Below are positions 33,964 through 44,042 of a stretch of DNA of 64,000 nucleotides, piece after piece. Position 1 is the first letter of the stretch. Every line of letters starts with the position of its first letter. The DNA comes from an uncultured Bacteroides sp. (lineage in GTDB: Bacteria > Bacteroidota > Bacteroidia > Bacteroidales > Bacteroidaceae), in the NCBI GenBank assembly GCA_947646015.1, contig CANSEY010000006.1, forward strand, positions 62,001-126,000, written 5' to 3'. A model generated the notes under the pieces. It worked only from the letters and a program-made list of their open reading frames with translations, made no database searches and was not told the origin of the DNA. The position numbers were made by a program, and so were the translations under genes.

Positions 33964-35535
33964 TTATTCTTTTCCGCTTTGATCCGGATTTTGTTTCAGA
34001 TAATAATTAATTCTTTCGGTCCAAGGTTTGTTTTCGAGTGGGAAGACATTACACTGTTCTGCCCATTTATTCCATTTAACTTCTAGTTTCTTCACAATCT
34101 TTGGATATTGGGCGGACAAATCTTTGGTTTCGAACGGATCTATCGATAAGTCGATTAGCTCCCATGGTTCATTCCGGCTGCCCCGTACCAGTTTCCAATG
34201 GTCGGAAATAATGGCGCAGGAACTTTGATGCTCAAAGTATAATTCTCTGGGCTTTATCTTTTTTCCATGAATTGAAGGGAGTAAGCTCTTGCCGGGCAAA
34301 TTCTCTTTGAATTCTGACGGATAAGTGGCTGTGGCAATATCCATGCAGGTAGGCAGTATGTCTATAATGTGGGCAGGTTGTCTGCAAATCTGACCTTTCA
34401 TCTTGTTTTTTCCGGCATCGCCATAAGATAAGATAAAAGGGGTACTTGTGCCTCCCTGAAAACATTGTGACTTATAGCTTCTATAAGGAGTATTGCTCAA
34501 ATCAGCCATAAGCTGCCCCAGATATCCGCCTTCCTTGGTTGCACCGTTATCGCTTAAGAAGATAAATACGGTATTGTCCAGTATCCCTTTCTCCTTGATG
34601 GTTTCCACCAGTTCACCGATTCCGCTATCCACAATTTCGATCATGGCGGCATAGGTTGCCATATCGGTAATCCACTGTTCCTGTTGCTTTGGGGTAAGCG
34701 TTCCCCAGGAGGGACGTTTCCCGCCAAATTCTTTTTGGTAGACAGGATAATCCATCTCGTCCGAAATGAACTTCAACTCCTTTAACCTGTCGAAACGTTG
34801 TTTGCGCAACACGTCATATCCCACTTTATATCGGTCTCTGCATTTTTCTACACGATCGGCAGGAGCCTGGAGGGGTAAGTGAGGGGCATAGTGAGCTACG
34901 TACATAAACATCGGTTTGTCTGTAGGGTGTTGCTTGACAAAACTGACGGCGGAATCGGTGATGGCAGTGGTATAGTAATAGTCATCGGGGAATTCAGTGA
35001 TTCGGGTCAGATTGCTGTATACCGGTGTCGGTTTATAATAACTGCCTCCTCCGCTCAGGCAACCGTAATATTTGTCAAATCCCCGTTGGGCCGGATAGCT
35101 GCCGTTGGGAGCATCAAAAGCTCCGTCCACTGTGACATGCCATTTACCGCTCATATATGTGCTGTAGCCATTCGCTTTCATCACCTCGGCAATGGTGGGG
35201 ATGTTTTTCGTAATTTGTCCTCTGTATCCGGGGCGGTGTTCATCTACTGCCGTCATCCATCCCATGCCGGCTTCGTGCTGATAATGCCCTGTCAGCAAAG
35301 CAGCACGGCTGGGGCAGCTTCTTCCTGTATTTTTGAACAGGCTGAAGCGTACCCCGTTTTCTGCCAGACGATCTATGTTGGGAGTCTGGATTTCACTTCC
35401 GTAGCAACCCAGATCGGAGAATCCCATGTCGTCACATAAAATCAATACAATATTGGGAGGAGTATTTACCTGTGCATCTGTACTGGCGAAACTCGCTCCT
35501 AATAAAAATGAAGTATATACTATTCTATTTATCAT
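33964..35535 (-). CDS. S1-family sulfatase (Cys-type formylglycine)
   Basis: A 523-residue secreted sulfatase (signal MINRIVYTSFLLGASFASTDAQ). The metal-binding ILCDDMGFSDLGCYG and the maturation motif CPSRAALLTG (Cys74, to be oxidised to formylglycine by an anSME located elsewhere) are present, as are GKWHV and IFLSDNGATKEGG. The second sulfatase half contains RGSRNEPWELIDL. By context it removes sulfate from host glycans, possibly from galactose; I recall S1_4-type 3-O-Gal sulfatases in Bacteroides mucin loci, but the subfamily is not proven here. It is 53 bp from GH2 and probably the end of that transcript. Confidence 0.93.
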   Translation of the reverse strand: MINRIVYTSFLLGASFASTDAQVNTPPNIVLILCDDMGFSDLGCYGSEIQTPNIDRLAENGVRFSLFKNTGRSCPSRAALLTGHYQHEAGMGWMTAVDEHRPGYRGQITKNIPTIAEVMKANGYSTYMSGKWHVTVDGAFDAPNGSYPAQRGFDKYYGCLSGGGSYYKPTPVYSNLTRITEFPDDYYYTTAITDSAVSFVKQHPTDKPMFMYVAHYAPHLPLQAPADRVEKCRDRYKVGYDVLRKQRFDRLKELKFISDEMDYPVYQKEFGGKRPSWGTLTPKQQEQWITDMATYAAMIEIVDSGIGELVETIKEKGILDNTVFIFLSDNGATKEGGYLGQLMADLSNTPYRSYKSQCFQGGTSTPFILSYGDAGKNKMKGQICRQPAHIIDILPTCMDIATATYPSEFKENLPGKSLLPSIHGKKIKPRELYFEHQSSCAIISDHWKLVRGSRNEPWELIDLSIDPFETKDLSAQYPKIVKKLEVKWNKWAEQCNVFPLENKPWTERINYYLKQNPDQSGKE

Positions 35536-35588
35536 AACTGTATTTTAATAAGTTTGTGTTTTTCTGTTTATAGATAGAACCGTGCGCA

Positions 35589-38276
35589 TTATTCAAAGTC
35601 ACTCTGTTGCTTTTCTACTTCTTTCAGTTTCAGGCGGTTCAGTTCCTGTTGCAATTCAAGTACACGCTTTTCGCAATTGGATGAGGCGGCATTCACCTTA
35701 TTTCCGGCATCTTTGCTTGCGGATTGTGCTTGTGTCAGTTCTTCTTTGTCTGCTACCAGCGTATGTTCCGAAGGAAAAGTAGGAATAATCAGTTCTGCCG
35801 GAACCGGCGTATGTTTGCCTTGCCATACCACCGATGCGCGGATTTTGATTTCTCCCGGTGTGGTGGTAGATCTTACCAGCACCGGAGCAGTTCCCCAAAG
35901 TACCGGACGTGGATTGGTGAATGTTTCTTCGTCGGCAACCAGTTGGCCCTGTCCTTCGATTTCGAACTTTATTTCATAATTATTCAAACGCTTGATGTTT
36001 CCGTTTTCATCTGCGATGGCTGCAATGACCGTCACGATGTCCGATCCGTCCGCTTTCATCTGCACTTTCTCGTCATCTGCCCAGAGCAACAGTTTTGACG
36101 GGCGGCGTGTAGGCGTTACTTTGTGTGTCGCAACCACTTTCCCGTCCATTAATCCTTCTGCCAGAAGGTAAGAATCTGCCTGTTTCTTTTGGCGTGACAG
36201 CTTTTTATCATACATGACATCAAATACATCTTTGAATGTGATGACGGGTGAAGGCATTCCGGCTTCATTTGCCGGCTTATGATAAGTATACTCTTTGCCT
36301 CCCTTGCAATAGGTGAGGCGAACTTCGTCGCAGTTGCTATATATCGTTACATCTTTCGGAGAGAAAGGAGTCATGGCATTAGCTATGTAAATCATCGGTC
36401 CGTTATCTGCGATCAATTCCTTGTTGGGTTCGGCAGGACGCTGGGAACAGAACATATAATAAGATAGCTTCGGTTGTCGGAAGGCATCCATGATACCTCC
36501 GTAGAACGGATCTGGATGATAGCCTCTCTGATGATCGAACGAGTGCCACAGGCAACCGCCCATATGTTGTCTGGTAGTTCTGTATAGTCCATCATAACTG
36601 GTGAGTTGGTAATCGTTTTTGGCATATCCCTGTGCCTGAATCAGCATCGGTACTTCTCCCCAGCTACGATTGACCCGGCTTGGTGAGTTGTGAGAGTTCC
36701 AGTCATCCACATTATCTCCCCATTCGCGGGTGAAATAACTGATTTTCGGGTCCAGATTTTCAGTATTAAAGGCTCCGCCACCTCCGTTCATCGGATGGGT
36801 AAAGTGTATCGGGAAGTATTCGTGTCCGCGTGCTATTACATCACATCCGGCATAACAATATGGATACGGATATTCTTCATTGAGAATGTCTACTACATTT
36901 TTAGCAAAATCCGCCGGATACCATGTTTCGTTCAGAATCGGCTCCCACATCCATACACTGGGGTGGTTGCGGTCACGGCGAACCATATTGCGGATATCAC
37001 TATACACTCTTTGAGCAAAGATCGGTTGATCATTCCAGAATTGCCATCCCGGTGTGTTGACAATAACAAACAGTCCTAATTCATCACAAGCATCCATAAA
37101 CGCCGGATCTTGCGGATAGTGGGCGTTGCGGATAACACGCATTCCGGCATCACGCAACTTCTTCGCGTCCCGCCAATGAAGGCTGTTGGGTAAGGCGTTG
37201 CCTATCACTGCAAAATCCTGATGACGGTTGGCTCCCATCAGAGGATAGGGATAAGGTTTGCCATTCAGCCAGAATCCGTCTTTTCCTTTAAATTCAATGC
37301 TGCGAATACCGATGCGGCGGTAATATCCGTCAATGGTGTTACCGGCTTTATCCTTTATATAAATGTGTAGTTTGTAAAGGTAGGGGCTGTCGGGTGACCA
37401 TAAATGAGGTGTTTCTACAGTCACTTTGCAGGAAATTTGTTTTGCAAGCCCCTTGCTTACCGACAAACCGGCCTCCTTAGAGAGAACACGTTTGCCGTCG
37501 CGGTCATAGAGTTCATAGAGTATTTTACCACCGAAGGACTTTCTGGAAGTGTTGCGTATATGTGCATCCAGTTTCAACTGTGCGGATTGCTCGGAAACTT
37601 TGTCGAAAGAGACAAACAATCCGCCTCCGGCTGTCTCGTTCTCATAATTCGGATCGGTGATGAATACCTTGTTGTGAACTATCATCCAGCAATCCCGGTA
37701 AATTCCTCCGAAGTATGCAAAATCCAGTGCATCTTGCGGTTTGCCGGGAGGGTAGGAGGGATCGTCACTGTTGTCTGCCCATACAGTGATTACATTGTCT
37801 TCTCCATACTTCAGACTGGAAGTGACATCTACGATGACAGGCAGAAAACCACCGAAATGCTCTTTCAGCAACTTTCCGTTCACCCATATTTTTGACTTTC
37901 CCATAATGGCTTCGAAGTGGAGGAATTGTTGTTTCCCTTTCCAACTCTCTTCGGGAGTGAAGTGTTTGCGATACCAGATTTCACCCTGATAGTTGATGCA
38001 TCCGCTCGCTTCAGTGGGGAGATATTCTATGCCGTCGGGCAATGATACGATGTTCCAGTCTTTGTCATTGAACCCCGGCTGTTCCGCTCCTTTGATATTG
38101 CCTTTATAAAATCGCCAGGCAGGATTCATGTTATACACTGTGCGGCCTGTGTTGGAAAGCTGATAAAAGCCGGCTATGGAGTAAGATGGCTGGTAAGTGT
38201 CGGCGTTAGCTACCAGTGTCCCAGCCAATAACAGACCACTGAGTAAGATTTTCCACCATGTTGAAGTACTTTTCAT
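35589..38276 (-). CDS. GH2 glycoside hydrolase, probable beta-galactosidase, with C-terminal coiled coil
   Basis: An 895-residue exported enzyme (signal peptide to LVANADTYQ). The GH2 layout is a sugar-binding jelly roll (WRFYKGNIKGAEQPGFNDKDWN), an Ig-like domain and a TIM barrel with NRHQDF, RVIRNAHYPQDPAFMDACDELGLFV, the acid/base Glu450 in EPILNETW, and the probable nucleophile Glu518 in FTREWGD. A DUF4982-like and Ig domain follow (SKLLLWADDEKVQMKADGSDIVTVIAAI). The last about 64 residues form an unusual charged coiled coil (EELTQAQSASKDAGNKVN to LQQELNRLKLKEVEKQQ). Beta-galactosidase is the likeliest activity in this mucin-type PUL; beta-glucuronidase or mannosidase is less likely by motif. 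Confidence 0.88.
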   Translation of the reverse strand: MKSTSTWWKILLSGLLLAGTLVANADTYQPSYSIAGFYQLSNTGRTVYNMNPAWRFYKGNIKGAEQPGFNDKDWNIVSLPDGIEYLPTEASGCINYQGEIWYRKHFTPEESWKGKQQFLHFEAIMGKSKIWVNGKLLKEHFGGFLPVIVDVTSSLKYGEDNVITVWADNSDDPSYPPGKPQDALDFAYFGGIYRDCWMIVHNKVFITDPNYENETAGGGLFVSFDKVSEQSAQLKLDAHIRNTSRKSFGGKILYELYDRDGKRVLSKEAGLSVSKGLAKQISCKVTVETPHLWSPDSPYLYKLHIYIKDKAGNTIDGYYRRIGIRSIEFKGKDGFWLNGKPYPYPLMGANRHQDFAVIGNALPNSLHWRDAKKLRDAGMRVIRNAHYPQDPAFMDACDELGLFVIVNTPGWQFWNDQPIFAQRVYSDIRNMVRRDRNHPSVWMWEPILNETWYPADFAKNVVDILNEEYPYPYCYAGCDVIARGHEYFPIHFTHPMNGGGGAFNTENLDPKISYFTREWGDNVDDWNSHNSPSRVNRSWGEVPMLIQAQGYAKNDYQLTSYDGLYRTTRQHMGGCLWHSFDHQRGYHPDPFYGGIMDAFRQPKLSYYMFCSQRPAEPNKELIADNGPMIYIANAMTPFSPKDVTIYSNCDEVRLTYCKGGKEYTYHKPANEAGMPSPVITFKDVFDVMYDKKLSRQKKQADSYLLAEGLMDGKVVATHKVTPTRRPSKLLLWADDEKVQMKADGSDIVTVIAAIADENGNIKRLNNYEIKFEIEGQGQLVADEETFTNPRPVLWGTAPVLVRSTTTPGEIKIRASVVWQGKHTPVPAELIIPTFPSEHTLVADKEELTQAQSASKDAGNKVNAASSNCEKRVLELQQELNRLKLKEVEKQQSDFE

Positions 38277-38387
38277 AATTCTTAGATTTGCTTGATTGAT
38301 CTATCTTTATATATTAATGTCAGACTGTTTTGTTTCGCATTAGAATTTCGTTCGGGCAAGGTACAAATTTCCCGATAGTTTGAAGCA

Positions 38388-38436
38388 TAGGACGCCGAGC
38401 TTTATTTTTTATTAAACATTAGCCCGGTTCGTCCTA
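38388..38436. terminator. Stem-loop between susD and GH2 genes
   Basis: TAGGACG and CGTCCTA arms are extended by an AGCT/C-rich segment (one bulge, about 19-nt AT loop). On the minus strand it follows the susD stop; a T6 tract follows it on the plus strand. It may attenuate or protect the susCD transcript. No strong promoter is clear between it and GH2. Confidence 0.5.
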
Positions 38437-38472
38437 CACTTTTTTACCATATCCAAGATGGCTTTATCTATT

Positions 38473-40494
38473 TTATTTAATACCTATCGGCCCTTCATTG
38501 GCTTGAATCGGCCATCCTGGATTCTGGTAAATAATAGAAGTATTCAGATCGTTAGGATTTGAGGCCGTAATTCTGAAGTGCGTGATAGCGATAGGATTCA
38601 GATAATGCGCTTCACACCATGTGTATCCTGCATCATACATCAGATTGTTTGTCTTCACAGCGCGGTAAGGACATAGATATTTACCGCTATTAGCATAGCT
38701 TGATACATTAGAGGTCTGTCCTTCCGTTCCTTCCTGTATCAGAAGATTTTTTCCGTCCTGCATGTATTTATCCTTTAAATCGGATTCCCATAAGTTAACT
38801 CCTTCGATTACAAATTGCTTAACCTGGTCCAGCGCTCTCCAGCGTTTTAAGTCTAACATGCGCAAACCTTCTGCAAGTAGCTCACAACGCCGTTCACGGC
38901 GGATGTTGTATAGTAGAGGAGAGACTGTTTTACCTGCCGAATATACGGCCCAGTCCAGTTCTTTGGACAGATCGGTATTGTTCACGGTCACTGTATAGTC
39001 TCTTGGCAATCCGGCTCTTTCGCGGAGATCTCCCCAATATCCTGCTGCCTCCGAACCAATGGAAGTTCCATTATGCTCCATACAGTCAGCCTCGATGTAA
39101 TTGAGATAAGCCTCGGCTACGCGGTATACCGGACACCCTTCAATCGCTGTGTTGCCATCCCGGTACCAGTTTCCTGACAATCCTTTACGTACCTGATAGC
39201 CTGTTACGCATCTCTTTTCCGTTATATCCAGAAGTTGCGGAACCTCCGGAAGCAAATCGGGAGTACCATTCATTACATTCGGGCTGAGAGTCTCACCCGA
39301 TGTCATCAGGAATAGTTGTAGGCGTAGATCTCTGTTTTTGCGTACATCCGATAATGACTCGTCCCCTTTATACTGGTCGGTTGCATAGATCGGCTTACCG
39401 TCACGGCAGAGGAAACTCTCCACATATTGCCGGGTAAATCCGGTATTTCCACCCACGCGAATATAGAAAGGAGCTGAGTGCACAATCTTATAGTCGAGCA
39501 GGTTATACGCACGCCACAATAATATTTCTGAATATCCTTCCAGGCTATTCGCTGAGAACTGAGCAAAATAGGGGTTGCTCATTTTATATTTGTCTTCGTC
39601 TGTTTTAACTGTTTCATCCATGCAGTCTTTTGCTGTATTCTGTACCAAGGCTGCATTGCCTATCACTTCTTTGGCTGCTGCTTTGGCCTCCTTCAGAAAA
39701 AATGCGATTTCCGTATCGATATTAAAGTCCGCAATGTCTTCTGCCTTTCCCGGCCATCCCGGACCACCCGGTACTAGAGCGGTGCCTTTGTGATAAGTCA
39801 GCCAGGAAGCCTCGTACAGGGCTGCTCTGGATTTCAATAACAGAGCTGCATTTTTGGTAATTCGGTTCTTTCCACCGGATATAGTATTGGTCAGCAAGCC
39901 GATTGCCAGATCCAGGTCTTCCAGGATAAAACGTGCCACTTTATGGCGGGGTTCCCGTTTACTTGCCTGAATCAGAGATACACTTTCATCCGGCAACGTA
40001 TTCTTTATAATCGGGAAGTCGCCGAAGGTCTCCAGTTTTGACAAGTAATTCTTGGCGCGCAGGAAATACATTTCACCTATATAATGTTTTATGTTTGTTT
40101 CCGAACCTTCTATCTCTCCCTTTTCGAAGCGGGGTACTACTGTTTCGAGGAAGTAATTAGCTTCACGAATGGCAGAGAAATACCATGGATCATTACTTGC
40201 AGGATTATCGTATGCTTCCGGAACTTTCCATTGACCGGGAATCCATTTCTTATCATAGTCGGTGGCAGCCTGATTATCAGTCGCATTGTCATTTCTCCAG
40301 ATTCCGGCATTAAATCCTTCATGCGTTGTGAAGTTGTAATGCTTTACGGCATAGGCGGCCAAGTCATTTTCAGTAAAGAAAAAGTTGTCCGGAGTCACAC
40401 TGTCCAAAGGTTCCCTGTCCAGAAAATCATTGCAAGAAGCGAGTATAAAGCTTCCCCCTGTCAGCAAAAATAAATATTTAATTATCTTTTTCAT
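38473..40494 (-). CDS. SusD-family glycan-binding lipoprotein (host-glycan PUL)
   Basis: A 673-residue SusD/RagB lipoprotein (signal GSFILASCNDFLDREPLDSVTPDNFF, Cys about 21). The family marks are EMYFLRAKNYLSKLETFGDFPI, YRVAEAYLNYIEADCMEHNG and the C-terminal RRERRCELLAEGLRMLDLKRWRALDQV. It follows susC by 10 bp. It is expected to present host-derived oligosaccharides to the STN-type SusC. Confidence 0.95.
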   Translation of the reverse strand: MKKIIKYLFLLTGGSFILASCNDFLDREPLDSVTPDNFFFTENDLAAYAVKHYNFTTHEGFNAGIWRNDNATDNQAATDYDKKWIPGQWKVPEAYDNPASNDPWYFSAIREANYFLETVVPRFEKGEIEGSETNIKHYIGEMYFLRAKNYLSKLETFGDFPIIKNTLPDESVSLIQASKREPRHKVARFILEDLDLAIGLLTNTISGGKNRITKNAALLLKSRAALYEASWLTYHKGTALVPGGPGWPGKAEDIADFNIDTEIAFFLKEAKAAAKEVIGNAALVQNTAKDCMDETVKTDEDKYKMSNPYFAQFSANSLEGYSEILLWRAYNLLDYKIVHSAPFYIRVGGNTGFTRQYVESFLCRDGKPIYATDQYKGDESLSDVRKNRDLRLQLFLMTSGETLSPNVMNGTPDLLPEVPQLLDITEKRCVTGYQVRKGLSGNWYRDGNTAIEGCPVYRVAEAYLNYIEADCMEHNGTSIGSEAAGYWGDLRERAGLPRDYTVTVNNTDLSKELDWAVYSAGKTVSPLLYNIRRERRCELLAEGLRMLDLKRWRALDQVKQFVIEGVNLWESDLKDKYMQDGKNLLIQEGTEGQTSNVSSYANSGKYLCPYRAVKTNNLMYDAGYTWCEAHYLNPIAITHFRITASNPNDLNTSIIYQNPGWPIQANEGPIGIK

Positions 40495-40504
40495 ACGTCA
40501 TCAA

Positions 40505-43500
40505 TTAAAAGTTAACACTAAATCCTGTGGAAAAAGTACGGGACAGCGGATAAGTCTTTCCTGAACTGTTCGATCCGTCTTTTGCTCCATAACCGGTATT
40601 AATTGTCTCCGGGTCGAATCCTCCGGGCAATCCCGTAAGGGTGAATAAGTTTTCTCCCGAGAAGAAGACTCTCAGGTTGGAGACACCTATTTTACGTGTG
40701 ATCTGGGCGGGGATGGTATACCCGATCTGTAAATTCTTCAACCGTACATAGGCGGCATTCTGAAGATAGCGGGTTTGCGTCTTTTGATTTTTGGCGAAGT
40801 TATCAACTAAGATACGAGGGAAATAAGCATCTTTGTTGGCACTCCAGAAATCATCCCCTTCTTCGCGGAAGAAGTCAAGATGAGAAGTAAAGCAGGCCGA
40901 TTGCCAGATACCTCCCGTAGCTCCCCAGAACATATTGTCGTTCAGCCAGGCATCACGTTTCGCCACTCCTTGAAAGAATAAGCGTACATCAATGCCTTTC
41001 CAGGATGCATTCAGGTCCAGACCAAACCGGAATCGCGGAGAAGAGTTACCGATGACTTTTTTGTCACCCGGGTCATTAAGCGTAGCTCCGTCAGAAATCT
41101 TGCCGTCACCATTCAGGTCCCGGTACATGATGTCACCTGCGCCCCATTTGACTCCTAATGCATCCTGTCCGCCATTGGGCAGTGAAGCAAGATGAGCATC
41201 CATTTCTTCCTGGCTTTTAGCTATGCCAATGGTTTCGAATCCCCATATATCTCCATTATATTTACCGACATACCACGTGTTTATTTTACCAGTCGTGTTA
41301 GGGTATTTGAGGATTTTCTGACGGTCGTCCGAAAGCAACAGGTGCACGCCGTAGTCAAAATCTTTAATGCGGTCCCGCCATCCCAAATCCAATTCAAAAC
41401 CGGTAGACTGCATATCCGCATTGTTCATTTTGGGTACATTTGCCCCTAAAGTTACAGGAAGTTCGGGAGCTGGTCCTACCATATTGATAGTCTTCCGGTT
41501 GAACCAGTCGAAACTTACAGTCAGACGGTTGTTCAGCATACCTAGGTCAAAACCGATGTTCCATGACCGCATGGTTTCCCATCCTAATAGCGCTGAAATC
41601 AAATCCGGTGCATTCGCTGTGTTGGGACGGCTGTTGTTAATCAGCCAGTTGGAGTTGGGATCTTGGGCGACAAACTTCATTAACTGGATATACGGATATA
41701 GGTTTTCTGTATTCTGATTGCCCAGTTCTCCCCAGGAACCGCGGATCTTTAACGTATTAATGATATGGCTGGCAGGTTCCATGAATGCCTCACGGGCTAC
41801 GTTCCATCCGGCAGAGAAGGAAGGGAACAAATTCCAGCGTTTGTCTTTTGCAAAACGTGAAGTACCGTCATACCGGAGATTGACTTCCAGTAGATACCGT
41901 TCTTTATAATCATAATTGAGTCGGCCGAAGAAACCGGCTGTTGCCCAATGTGTCAGTTTGGACTTATCGATAGTCGATTCACCCGTAGCGGCATTAATAC
42001 TGGGCACGGATTCTGAAATCAAGTCCAGTTTTGTTGCTTGCAATTGACGCCATTTATTTAATTCTGCCTGAAAGCCTGCCATTACTTTTAGATGATGTGT
42101 ATCGGCAAATGTTCTGCTATATTCACTGTAGACGTTTGCATTGAAATAATTGGTACGTTCTGCACCTTCTGTAACACTTGATGTTTTCCCATTATCACCT
42201 AAATAGGGTTCACCTGCTACATTCATTTGAGTTAATTTTAAATTATCAGTATGAGAAAAGGCGTCTATCACCTTATAATTAATTTCCCCAAAAATAACCC
42301 AGTTTTTGATGGGTTCCAATACTATCTGGAACTGTTGGTATAACCAATCTGTTTGGGAATTATTATCACCTCCATAAAGAGTCGGACGGACCAAAGCGAA
42401 TGGGTAACCATTAGGATCCACTGTTGGCTCCATCGGCCAACGTTTGGCTATATTATGATAAAGAGTATTGTCATCCATCGAAGAAGGCTTGGTATAGTCT
42501 TTCCTCATGTATTTCATGCTATAATTCATGCTCAGCCACGGATAAAGCTGTGCGTTAATCTTACTGCTTACCGAATAACGTTGTAATTTATCACGCCGGA
42601 TGGCCATCATACCTTCCTGTCCCATGTAATTACCTGAAAAATAATATTGAATTTTTTCTGTTCCTCCACTGGCGCTAAGAGAGTGTTCCTGTGAAAATGC
42701 CATACCGCCAAACATGACATCATACCAGTCTGTATTCGTATTACCGATCCAGTCCCAGATAGTGGGAGTGTTTCTGTTCGGTTGGGTAGTAGTGGTAATC
42801 ACTCCCGATGCGTAATCTTTGATAGCCTGAAGACGGGTATCGTCAAACTGCACCGCTGTTTTACCATCATTCAACTGCATTTTGTTGAAATACATGGCAT
42901 AAGTGTAGGCGTCTGCTACATCCGGCAGATTAATGGCTTCCGACCAGCGGAAACTATTATTATAATTAATGTTGACTTTCCCCGCTTTTCCTTTTTTAGT
43001 CGTTATCAACACTACGCCGAATGGCGCACGGGAACCATAGATGGAAGAGGCTGCCGCATCCTTCAATACCGAAATACTTTCAATATCATTGGGGTTCAGC
43101 ATATTCATATTTCCTTCCATGCCGTCGATCAGAATCAGCGGAGATGCATTGGAACCGTCGCCGATCGTACCGGCTCCACGGATATTCACTTTCATGTCTG
43201 CACCGATTTCACCGCCGTTGCCGTCCGAAGCATAAGAAAAATTCATTCCCGGGACTAATCCCTGTAATGCCTGGCTTACATTAGAAACCGGACGTGATAG
43301 TAAATCCTCGGCATTTACCGTAGATACCGAACCGGTCAGGTTGACTTTCTTCTGCGTACCGAAACCTACGACAACGATTTCGTCCAGTGTCTTGGTATCC
43401 TCTTTCAGAATGACCGACAGACTTTTGCCGGATTGCGCCTTCACGGTCTGAGACATATAGCCTACGTAGGAAACCGTAATCGTCACATTGGCAGATGCTG

Positions 43501-44029
43501 TATTCAATATGAAATTCCCATCCAGGTCTGTAATCGTACCATTCTGGGTGCCATCTTCCATTACGGTAGCGCCAATGACCGGATCACCAAACATATCCGT
43601 CACTTTTCCCTTTATCTGCACGGTTTGCTTAACGGCAGGCGCGTCCGCTATTTGCGTAGATAATATTATTTTCTTATTACGTACGGCATATTTGACATTG
43701 GTGTTTTTAAACACTTCATTCAATAAGGTAAATATATTGCTCTGTTCGGTAACTACCGATACCCGGCGGTCTACATCAATATGATGGTCATTGTAGAAAA
43801 AGCTAAAATCAGATTGTGCCTCAATTTGTGACAGAACTTCTTTCACAGTCAAGTTTTGTGCTTTCACAGAGATCATAGTACGTTGGGCGTAGCTGTCGTT
43901 AGCACATAGAAGCCCAACAAAACAAAAACAGAAAACAAAGAGCAGTTTCATAGACAAAGGAATTTTTTTCCAAACAATAAAAACGGGATTATCCGCCCAC
44001 AATTGTTGGACATAATTGTTTTTCTTCAT
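40505..44029 (-). CDS. SusC-family TonB-dependent transducer with STN domain (host-glycan PUL)
   Basis: A 1174-residue SusC/RagA protein with an N-terminal signalling extension. After a long N-region and signal (KLLFVFCFCFVGLLCANDSYAQ), an STN domain runs from about 50 to 122 (ISVKAQNLTVKEVLSQIEAQSDFSFFYNDHH to VRNKKIILSTQ). A CarboxypepD-like domain, TonB-box region LDEIVVVGFGTQKK and plug (IRGAGTIGDGSNASPLILIDGMEG) precede the barrel, which ends TGFSVNF. The STN domain is the part that contacts FecR in trans-envelope signalling, matching the FecR gene directly upstream. Start at 44029 or the internal Met about 27. Confidence 0.95.
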   Translation of the reverse strand: MKKNNYVQQLWADNPVFIVWKKIPLSMKLLFVFCFCFVGLLCANDSYAQRTMISVKAQNLTVKEVLSQIEAQSDFSFFYNDHHIDVDRRVSVVTEQSNIFTLLNEVFKNTNVKYAVRNKKIILSTQIADAPAVKQTVQIKGKVTDMFGDPVIGATVMEDGTQNGTITDLDGNFILNTASANVTITVSYVGYMSQTVKAQSGKSLSVILKEDTKTLDEIVVVGFGTQKKVNLTGSVSTVNAEDLLSRPVSNVSQALQGLVPGMNFSYASDGNGGEIGADMKVNIRGAGTIGDGSNASPLILIDGMEGNMNMLNPNDIESISVLKDAAASSIYGSRAPFGVVLITTKKGKAGKVNINYNNSFRWSEAINLPDVADAYTYAMYFNKMQLNDGKTAVQFDDTRLQAIKDYASGVITTTTQPNRNTPTIWDWIGNTNTDWYDVMFGGMAFSQEHSLSASGGTEKIQYYFSGNYMGQEGMMAIRRDKLQRYSVSSKINAQLYPWLSMNYSMKYMRKDYTKPSSMDDNTLYHNIAKRWPMEPTVDPNGYPFALVRPTLYGGDNNSQTDWLYQQFQIVLEPIKNWVIFGEINYKVIDAFSHTDNLKLTQMNVAGEPYLGDNGKTSSVTEGAERTNYFNANVYSEYSRTFADTHHLKVMAGFQAELNKWRQLQATKLDLISESVPSINAATGESTIDKSKLTHWATAGFFGRLNYDYKERYLLEVNLRYDGTSRFAKDKRWNLFPSFSAGWNVAREAFMEPASHIINTLKIRGSWGELGNQNTENLYPYIQLMKFVAQDPNSNWLINNSRPNTANAPDLISALLGWETMRSWNIGFDLGMLNNRLTVSFDWFNRKTINMVGPAPELPVTLGANVPKMNNADMQSTGFELDLGWRDRIKDFDYGVHLLLSDDRQKILKYPNTTGKINTWYVGKYNGDIWGFETIGIAKSQEEMDAHLASLPNGGQDALGVKWGAGDIMYRDLNGDGKISDGATLNDPGDKKVIGNSSPRFRFGLDLNASWKGIDVRLFFQGVAKRDAWLNDNMFWGATGGIWQSACFTSHLDFFREEGDDFWSANKDAYFPRILVDNFAKNQKTQTRYLQNAAYVRLKNLQIGYTIPAQITRKIGVSNLRVFFSGENLFTLTGLPGGFDPETINTGYGAKDGSNSSGKTYPLSRTFSTGFSVNF

Positions 44030-44036
44030 ATATTTG
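44005..44036 (+). promoter_or_regulatory. Plus-strand promoter over the susC start codon
   Basis: GTTG (44005-44008), a 20-bp spacer, then TATATTTG (44029-44036), pointing away from susC and into its leader. It sits antisense across the susC ATG. Confidence 0.55.
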
Positions 44037-44042
44037 CATGAA

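Noticed and set aside
34879..35439. 186-aa plus-strand frame
   Set aside because: Antisense shadow of the sulfatase gene, without recognisable domain or promoter.
43041..43235. Several plus-strand frames over the susC plug region of the host-glycan PUL
   Set aside because: They mirror the conserved plug codons, as the same happens opposite the other two susC genes; the proposed antisense RNA lies elsewhere (44043-44141).
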